This document shows positions 58,473 to 64,000 of a stretch of DNA of 64,000 nucleotides, piece after piece. The DNA is from Methylophilus sp. 42 (GTDB lineage Bacteria > Pseudomonadota > Gammaproteobacteria > Burkholderiales > Methylophilaceae), in NCBI RefSeq assembly GCF_000384155.1, contig NZ_KB913031.1:1488001-1552000 (forward strand). Direction: 5' to 3'. The notes below the pieces were generated by a model, which did no database searches, was not told where the DNA came from, and worked only from the letters and a program-made list of their open reading frames with translations. Positions within the stretch are counted from its first letter, which is position 1. Each line of letters starts with the position of its first letter. A program made the translations under genes and the position numbers.

Positions 58473-59000
58473 ATGTTTCAACATTTCGTTCGTCACTCTT
58501 TCGTTCTCAAATATCAATCCCTGATTTTAACGCTCCACACGGTGAATGACTGGCTACCGGGTTTGCTCTTGCGCCTGATCTTGGCCTGGGAGTTCGGTGA
58601 AGCAGGGTGGGCCAAACTGCACGGTCAAAACTGGTTTGCAGACTTGCAATTTCCTTTCCCGTTTGATTTGTTGCCCGTGGAGGTCAATTGGAATATTGCC
58701 ATGACCTTTGAATTAGTCGGTGCTGCTGCGCTACTGCTGGGACTGTTTACACGTTTTTTCAGCCTCAGCCTAATGGTGTTGACCGTGGTAGCGATTGCCA
58801 GCGTGCATTGGCCAGAGCATTGGAGCAGTATGGCGGATTTATTCAACGGTTACCGTTTTGAGGACGTGGAGGGGGATGGGTTTGGTAACTACAAACTGCC
58901 CCTGATTTACTTGTTGATGCTGTTGCCTCTGGTGACGCAAGGGGCCGGAAAATGGAGTTTTGACCGCCTGTTGTCACATCTATGTGACGGTCGCAGATGA
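58473..59000 (+). CDS. DoxX-family membrane protein
   Basis: A 175-residue inner-membrane protein with about four helices and the DoxX pattern ([19 protein letters not shown], then [16 protein letters not shown]). DoxX proteins are linked to thiol and oxidative stress or electron transfer. The ATG follows GGAAAGG. It probably belongs to the same stress regulon as msrPQ because of the shared promoter boxes. Confidence 0.85.
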   Translation: MFQHFVRHSFVLKYQSLILTLHTVNDWLPGLLLRLILAWEFGEAGWAKLHGQNWFADLQFPFPFDLLPVEVNWNIAMTFELVGAAALLLGLFTRFFSLSLMVLTVVAIASVHWPEHWSSMADLFNGYRFEDVEGDGFGNYKLPLIYLLMLLPLVTQGAGKWSFDRLLSHLCDGRR

Positions 59001-59142
59001 CAGTTGTTAATGTCTGGCCTTAGTCATGAATTTGTCTTGACATCAATTTGCTTTTTGACACATCATCGTAAATATAAAAGGGAGCAATCAATGCTGGATT
59101 GACTCCCAACTAAAATTCTTCGGGGGTGTGTCATCTTAACAA

Positions 59143-59171
59143 CCGACGGGCAGAGGGTGCCTAGTTGTCGG
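59143..59171 (+). other. Nested stem-loop in the leader of the GGDEF-EAL gene
   Basis: Outer arms CCGAC / GTCGG enclose inner arms GGCA / TGCC, 37 bases before the start codon. It matches no riboswitch class that I recognise. Two TTGACA boxes (59037 and 59055) lie upstream, but neither has a well-spaced -10. Confidence 0.35.
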
Positions 59172-59207
59172 CAGTTAGATTTTGCACTGCGGTTGTGAAA
59201 GTATGCG

Positions 59208-61517
59208 ATGTCTATAGTAAATATCGAGCCAAATGCAGTGGTATTGGCAGGTCAGGTCTTGAGTGCGTCACGCAGTTCGGAGGCTTCAGCGCGCTTGAAC
59301 GCTTCTTTGGGCCTTGGCGCTTCTTTGGGCGTAAGTCACGCCTTTGATCAGTGGCGCTCACTGGTCGATTATTCCGGTTTTTATATTGCGGCAGAGACTG
59401 ATTCTCTCGGCAATTGCCGCTCGGTTTTGGTCTGCCATACACTTGAGTCGGGTTGTGACTTGTGGGCTTGCCTGCCACTGATCACACATGACCCGATTAA
59501 ATCCATCCTGGCCCAGCCTGCGCCAGAAATTACTCAGCGTACGATACAGATTGCCTGCCATGACAGCCAAAACCGCTGGCTGGAATGCAGTGCCCATTAC
59601 TTTAGCCTGGAGACTGGTGAACCGCGCAGCCTGTTGCTGGTGCGGGAGATCACCAATGAACAGCAGTCTGCTTTGGCGTTTCAACAAGAGAAGTTACGCG
59701 CGATTGCCTATGAGCGCTTCCAATTTTCTATTCTGGAGTTGATCCTAAAAGAACAGGATGCGGTCAGGATTTTAGAAAAAATGGTGCGTGATATTGAGGC
59801 GATGCACGCCGATGTGTATTGCGCGCTGGTGTTGACAAAAAATCTGGGCAAACTGGTACAAACCGTGATTGCTCCCTCCTTACCACAAGCATTGTTGCAA
59901 ACCTTGCGCCAGTTGCAGCTTGAAGCCGGTAATGGCTCGCTGGCAACCGCCATCGCAATCAAGCAGCGGGTGATTGTCGAAAATGTGATGACGCATCCTT
60001 ATTGGGGCAATCACCGGGAGGCTGCATTGGCCTCAGGCGTGCAGGCAGGGTGGTCTGAGCCTATTTTAAATGCAGATGGTGAGGTACTGGGTGCGTTTGC
60101 CATCTATTATCGCCAGCCACAAACGCCAAGTGCGCTTGAGCAATCCATGATAGAGCAGGCGACCAAACTGATGAGCCTGGTGGTTGATCGCCACTTGTCA
60201 CAAGAATCGATTCAAAGCCTGGCCTACTTGGAGCCTGTCACTGGCTTGCCCAACCGCAAAAGGGCTTATGAGGTGCTGCAGCAATTACGTGCGCAGCCTG
60301 CTACCGATGCGCATTGGGGCGTGGTATATATCGACCTCGATCACTTTAAATGGATTAATGAGGCGCATGGCCATGCCGCAGGCAATAGCTTGTTACAGCA
60401 AGTAGCAGAACGGTTGCAAAAAGTAGCCGAGCCGCACTTTACTGCCTGTATGGGTGGCGACGAGTTTCTGGTCTTGCTTTCAGGCCTGGCGGCATCCGCA
60501 GATAAAGCGTTGCAGCAGCTATTGTCCATGCAGCGTAAACTGCAAAAGGTGTTTGAACGCCCGTTTAAAGTCAGTGGCCAAAAATTGCCGATTACGGCCA
60601 GCATGGGCTTATGCAGCTTTAACGATATCAGCACGGACGACACCGATTATGTGAAAGCCGCTGATATTGCCATGCATAAAGCCAAGCAGGGCGGACGTAA
60701 CCATGCCTGTGTGTATCAGCCAGGCATGCAGACTGAAATTGCGACGCAGGTCATGCTTGAAACAGAGCTGCGTGAAGCCATCGCCCAGCAACAGTTGCGC
60801 TTGCATTACCAGGTGCAGGTCGATCATACCGGGCGCCCGTTTGGTGCAGAAGTCTTGTTAAGGTGGCTGCATCCGCAGCGGGGCTTGATTTCACCGTTGC
60901 AATTTATTGCTGTGGCTGAAACCAGTGGCCTGATTATCGAAATCGGCATGTGGGTGCTAGACCAGGCTTGCGCCCAAGTTGCGCTCTGGCAACGCTCATT
61001 AAATACCCGCGAGCTGAGTTTATCGGTCAATATCAGCGCGCGCCAATTTTGCCAGGCCAATTTTGTGGCGATGGTCAAAGCCTGTATTCAGCGCCATCAG
61101 ATTAACCCCAATGCATTGCGCCTGGAGCTCACAGAAAGCGTCTTGCTGGAAAACGTGGATGACGCCGTGCGTATCATGGCCGAACTGAGCCAACTGGGGA
61201 TTCAATTTTCGCTGGATGACTTTGGTACTGGTTATTCGTCGCTACAGTATTTGAAGAAGTTACCGCTGTATCAACTCAAAATCGACCGCTCGTTTGTGAA
61301 TGATATTGTCACCGATAGCCATGATCGTACGATTGTGCGGACGATTATTGCCATGGCACAAAGCATGTATCTCAGTGTGATCGCTGAAGGTGTGGAAACA
61401 CAAGAGCAGATGGAGTTGCTATTGAATAACGGCTGCCGCCGCTATCAGGGTTTTTTATTCGGTAAGCCGATGCCGATTGAACAGTTTAACGACTGGTTGC
61501 AGGAAGCGCTGGTTTAG
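59208..61517 (+). CDS. GAF-GGDEF-EAL cyclic-di-GMP protein
   Basis: A 769-residue signalling protein. Order: an N-terminal PAS-like region (about 45-150), a GAF domain (about 175-325), GGDEF (about 345-505, motif GGDEF at 416-420 intact), and EAL (about 515-765) with EVL in place of EAL at 548-550 but the catalytic Glu kept, plus ELTES, DDFGTGYSS and LKIDRSFV. Both cyclase and phosphodiesterase activities are possible. The upstream inhibitory RxxD site is absent. There is no membrane segment. The stop overlaps the convergent motD stop. Confidence 0.93.
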   Translation: MSIVNIEPNAVVLAGQVLSASRSSEASARLNASLGLGASLGVSHAFDQWRSLVDYSGFYIAAETDSLGNCRSVLVCHTLESGCDLWACLPLITHDPIKSILAQPAPEITQRTIQIACHDSQNRWLECSAHYFSLETGEPRSLLLVREITNEQQSALAFQQEKLRAIAYERFQFSILELILKEQDAVRILEKMVRDIEAMHADVYCALVLTKNLGKLVQTVIAPSLPQALLQTLRQLQLEAGNGSLATAIAIKQRVIVENVMTHPYWGNHREAALASGVQAGWSEPILNADGEVLGAFAIYYRQPQTPSALEQSMIEQATKLMSLVVDRHLSQESIQSLAYLEPVTGLPNRKRAYEVLQQLRAQPATDAHWGVVYIDLDHFKWINEAHGHAAGNSLLQQVAERLQKVAEPHFTACMGGDEFLVLLSGLAASADKALQQLLSMQRKLQKVFERPFKVSGQKLPITASMGLCSFNDISTDDTDYVKAADIAMHKAKQGGRNHACVYQPGMQTEIATQVMLETELREAIAQQQLRLHYQVQVDHTGRPFGAEVLLRWLHPQRGLISPLQFIAVAETSGLIIEIGMWVLDQACAQVALWQRSLNTRELSLSVNISARQFCQANFVAMVKACIQRHQINPNALRLELTESVLLENVDDAVRIMAELSQLGIQFSLDDFGTGYSSLQYLKKLPLYQLKIDRSFVNDIVTDSHDRTIVRTIIAMAQSMYLSVIAEGVETQEQMELLLNNGCRRYQGFLFGKPMPIEQFNDWLQEALV

Positions 61518-62422
61518 CGGACTGATGGTGTTGCTGCGCTGGTTGTCTCTTGGCTTGTTTCTGGTGCCGGTGCTGAACTAGATGCGGCGTCTGTTGACGG
61601 CGATGTGGCATCCACTGCACCAGCCTGTATCTCTTGCCTGTTAGCCACATTGCTGGTTTGCTGGGCACTGCTTTCAGCCGTTAAAATACGGATAGTCATG
61701 CGCGTATTCATTGCTTGTGCCAGCGCATTGTCACTACTCGACACAGGCTTGGTCTCTGCCATGCCGATGGCGGTCAGTTGTTTGCTGGCAATGCCTTGCG
61801 CTACCAGGCTGGCGGTGATATGCGCGGCTTGTGCTGCCGTTAATTCCCAACGCTTGGTTTCTGCATCTGCCTGACCACTAAACAGTTGTTTATCGCTATG
61901 GCCTTCGACCTGTATGGTGCGATATTCGTTTTTTAGCTGCGCACTCAGTGCATTCAAGATCGCAGGTGCTTGTGCGTTATAGCTCGTCTGATTGTTGTTA
62001 AACAGCAGGCTGCTTTGAATATCAACCTCAATCCCGAGCTCAGACTGGTACACCGTGATCAGTTTCTGCTCTATCCATGGCGTGAGTGCATTCGCCACTT
62101 GCTGGCCGATTGCGCGTACCTTCTCCTGGTCGCGCAGCTTTTTCTCTTGATATAGATAGCTTAATGGCAAGGGCTTGAGCACGGAGCTCTGGTTTTGCAA
62201 CGTGGCTTGTGTCTGGGCTTCAGGTGCATCCGTTTGACCAGGCTTGCCTTGAAACGCAGTGACCACGGCACTGGAGAGTGCGCGGTATTTATTCAGGTTG
62301 ATGGTCGAGGTCGCGTACATCACCACAAAAAAGGCAAATAGCAGGGTGATAAAGTCGGCGTAAGAAATCAGCCAGCGTTCGTGGCTTTCATCATCCTCAT
62401 CCAGCTTCTGGCGTCTGTACAT
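61514..62422 (-). CDS. motD: Flagellar motor protein MotD (MotB-like)
   Basis: Stator subunit with a peptidoglycan-binding domain. 302 residues: a membrane helix with the ion-conducting Asp (WLISYADFITLLFAFFVVMY), a linker, an OmpA-like domain (about 125-255, VEGHSDKQLF), and a Ser/Ala/Thr/Pro-rich tail. The start overlaps the motC stop by one base. Confidence 0.9.
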   Translation of the reverse strand: MYRRQKLDEDDESHERWLISYADFITLLFAFFVVMYATSTINLNKYRALSSAVVTAFQGKPGQTDAPEAQTQATLQNQSSVLKPLPLSYLYQEKKLRDQEKVRAIGQQVANALTPWIEQKLITVYQSELGIEVDIQSSLLFNNNQTSYNAQAPAILNALSAQLKNEYRTIQVEGHSDKQLFSGQADAETKRWELTAAQAAHITASLVAQGIASKQLTAIGMAETKPVSSSDNALAQAMNTRMTIRILTAESSAQQTSNVANRQEIQAGAVDATSPSTDAASSSAPAPETSQETTSAATPSVR

Positions 62423-63174
62423 CAGGACTCCCGCAGGTGCAGGTAGGACTCAAGGCGCTCAGTGACCAGTTTAGGGTTATCCCCGCGAGCAATCGACACC
62501 CAGGCATTGAGTAACATCTCACGCCTGGACATTTCGTGCTGGACATGGCCTTTTAATTTATTTGAAATCGGCAAAAATACCAGGTTAGCCAATGCCACAC
62601 CATAAATGGTGGCCACAAAGGCAACCGCAATGCCACTACCGATCTTGGCCGGGTCAGACAGGTTTTCCATGACGTGAATCAGGCCCAGTACAGCGCCCAG
62701 AATACCAACTGTTGGCGCATAACCGCCAGCAGCCGACCAGATTTTGACGGCTTCGCGTTCCTGTAATTCATAGTAGTACATATCAATGGCACACACTTCG
62801 CGAATACGGTCAGCGGGCGTACCGTCAACCAGCAATTGCAAGCCTTTGCGTACGAAAGGATCTTGCTCGCGCTTGATATAACTTTCCAGCGACAACACGC
62901 TTTCCTTGCGCGCCTGCAAGCTCCATTGATTGATTTTAATGGCGAGTTTTTTTCTATCGTCCTGTGGGTGCACAAACACCAGGCGTAGCATGCGCATGCC
63001 TTTGATGAATTGCTTGAATTCGGTTTGCAGTAACACCGCGCCAGTCGTGCCGAGAATGACGACGACAAACGCTGCAGGCTGCATCAGCGAGTTAAGGTGA
63101 CCGCCGTCGATGACTTGACCAACTACCAGTCCGGCGAGGGCGATGACCAGCCCGGCGATACTGCCCCAATCCAT
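62422..63174 (-). CDS. motC: Flagellar motor protein MotC (MotA-like)
   Basis: Stator ion-channel subunit, 250 residues with four helices. GGYAPTVGILGAVLGLIHVM carries the conserved Pro region, and the cytoplasmic loop should contact FliG. It sits between fliA and motD with one-base overlaps on both sides. Confidence 0.92.
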   Translation of the reverse strand: MDWGSIAGLVIALAGLVVGQVIDGGHLNSLMQPAAFVVVILGTTGAVLLQTEFKQFIKGMRMLRLVFVHPQDDRKKLAIKINQWSLQARKESVLSLESYIKREQDPFVRKGLQLLVDGTPADRIREVCAIDMYYYELQEREAVKIWSAAGGYAPTVGILGAVLGLIHVMENLSDPAKIGSGIAVAFVATIYGVALANLVFLPISNKLKGHVQHEMSRREMLLNAWVSIARGDNPKLVTERLESYLHLRES

Positions 63175-63908
63175 TAGGCCACTCCGGTCCAGGATTTATC
63201 GCGCATAGACGCACGCAAGCGCGCCACTGCCTGGCTATGCAACTGGCAGACGCGTGATTCTGAAACGCTCATAATGGCGCCGATCTCTTTCAGGTTGAGC
63301 TCTTGCTCGTAATACAAGCCCATGAGCATTTTTTCGCGCTCGGGCAAGTGGTCGATCGAGTCGATCAATGCTTCGCGGAAATCACTCTCCAGCAATGATT
63401 TGACTGGGTCACTGGTATCGTCATCGACATAACGGTCAAGAAAGTGCTCGCCGCCATCGTCGTCCTGAAAATCTTCGTAGTAAATCAGCTGGTGGCCCTG
63501 GCAATCGCTCAAGACATCATAGTAGTCATCCAGCGTGAAGTTCATATGCTTGGCAATTTCGGACTCAGTTGGCGGACGGCCAAACTTTTGTTCCAGTTGC
63601 TGCACGGCAACTTCAATATCACGCATATTCTTGCGAATGCCGCGTGGCAGCCAGTCCGCGCCGCGCAACTCATCCAGCATGGCTCCGCGCACGCGCTGTG
63701 ACGCATAGGTTTCAAATTGTGCGCCGTGATTATCTTCGTAACGCTGAATCGCATCCATCAGGCCGATCATGCCAGCTTGCACCAAGTCATCGAGCTCGAC
63801 ACAGGAGGGCAGCTTGGCTTTTAACTGATAAGCCATTTTTTTGACCAAGCCGCTATGCTGTTTCAGCATTTGATCTGTATTTTGAGTCTTGCCTTTAGCG
63901 GTATACAT
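63174..63908 (-). CDS. fliA: Flagellar sigma factor FliA (sigma-28)
   Basis: RNA polymerase sigma factor for late flagellar genes, 244 residues. Region 2 (ELDDLVQAGMIGLMDAIQRY), region 3, and region 4 helix-turn-helix (LNLKEIGAIMSVSESRVCQL, 20 residues) are clear. The order fleN/flhG-fliA-motC-motD resembles Pseudomonas flagellar clusters. Confidence 0.95.
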   Translation of the reverse strand: MYTAKGKTQNTDQMLKQHSGLVKKMAYQLKAKLPSCVELDDLVQAGMIGLMDAIQRYEDNHGAQFETYASQRVRGAMLDELRGADWLPRGIRKNMRDIEVAVQQLEQKFGRPPTESEIAKHMNFTLDDYYDVLSDCQGHQLIYYEDFQDDDGGEHFLDRYVDDDTSDPVKSLLESDFREALIDSIDHLPEREKMLMGLYYEQELNLKEIGAIMSVSESRVCQLHSQAVARLRASMRDKSWTGVA

Positions 63909-63926
63909 GTTTTTCCTCTTTTTACT

Positions 63927-64000
63927 TTAGGCAACAGCCAGCGATGGCGTGGTGATCCGTTGTTTTTCGAGACGATGTGCCACTGATTTAAACGCCAATG
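63927..64000 (-). CDS. C-terminal end of a probable flhG/fleN gene (partial)
   Basis: The last 23 codons of a minus-strand frame (ending ...RITTPSLAVA, stop at 63927-63929) lie 18 bases before the fliA start. The position is that of the MinD-like flagellar number regulator FlhG/FleN; the sequence is too short to prove this. Confidence 0.5.
   Translation of the reverse strand, partial: LAFKSVAHRLEKQRITTPSLAVA

Noticed and set aside
59143-59171. Cyclic-di-GMP riboswitch before the GGDEF-EAL gene
   Set aside because: The conserved tetraloop-receptor and junction sequences of the GEMM classes are absent.

Overview
The window reads as chromosome of a methylotrophic betaproteobacterium of the family Methylophilaceae, most like Methylophilus (inference from gene content and a base composition near 50% GC). 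The main grounds are hexulose-6-phosphate synthase, 6-phospho-3-hexuloisomerase and transaldolase (ribulose monophosphate cycle) next to a cluster of the little-studied genes that accompany tetrahydromethanopterin/methylofuran C1 transfer. Smc-ZipA-LigA, Tig-ClpP-ClpX-Lon-HU, FabI, DnaQ and RnhA are all of ordinary proteobacterial type.

Layout. 1-3.7 kb: a two-component pair (5' end of the kinase cut by the window), then a reverse-strand Rieske oxygenase and DMT exporter. 4-6.4 kb: tal, hps and phi, with clear promoters before tal and hps and strong terminators after each of the three genes, including one squeezed between hps and phi. 6.5-11.5 kb: the C1-cofactor cluster (HisA-like protein divergent from ATP-grasp ligase, MfnF-like protein, PabB, MfnE-like kinase). 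11.5-17.4 kb: a reverse-strand HME-RND metal efflux operon led by a small helical protein. 17.5-27.3 kb: tRNA-Leu, RidA, the tig-clpP-clpX-lon-hupB protein quality-control block with a sigma-32-type promoter before lon, tRNA-Val, tRNA-Asp, and a PpiD-like chaperone.

28.05-31.97 kb is the accessory part: eight gene cassettes, all on the minus strand, separated by attC-like recombination sites. This is an integron cassette array without a visible integrase (a CALIN). Core sites are canonical at the right end (toward fabI) and decay stepwise toward the left end. Several cassettes have start or stop codons inside attC sites, and two encode attC-derived C-termini. The proteins are mostly small membrane or secreted proteins of unknown function.

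32.2-45.3 kb: fabI with an oligopeptide-type ABC transporter (binding protein and two permeases, no ATPase) and an MltD-type lytic transglycosylase, gloB, a methyltransferase-rnhA-dnaQ run, the dTDP-rhamnose operon rfbBACD, and queD. 45.4-47.9 kb: a small acidic protein, glutathione peroxidase, tRNA-Ala, tRNA-Glu, a 50-residue PEP-CTERM mini-protein, and queF. 47.9-55.9 kb: smc, zipA, ligA and a TPR protein. 56-59 kb: a PEP-CTERM protein, the periplasmic methionine sulfoxide repair pair msrPQ and a DoxX protein; msrP and doxX share a matching ECF-like promoter. 59.2-64 kb: a GAF-GGDEF-EAL cyclic-di-GMP protein convergent with flagellar motD-motC-fliA, and the last codons of a probable flhG/fleN gene.
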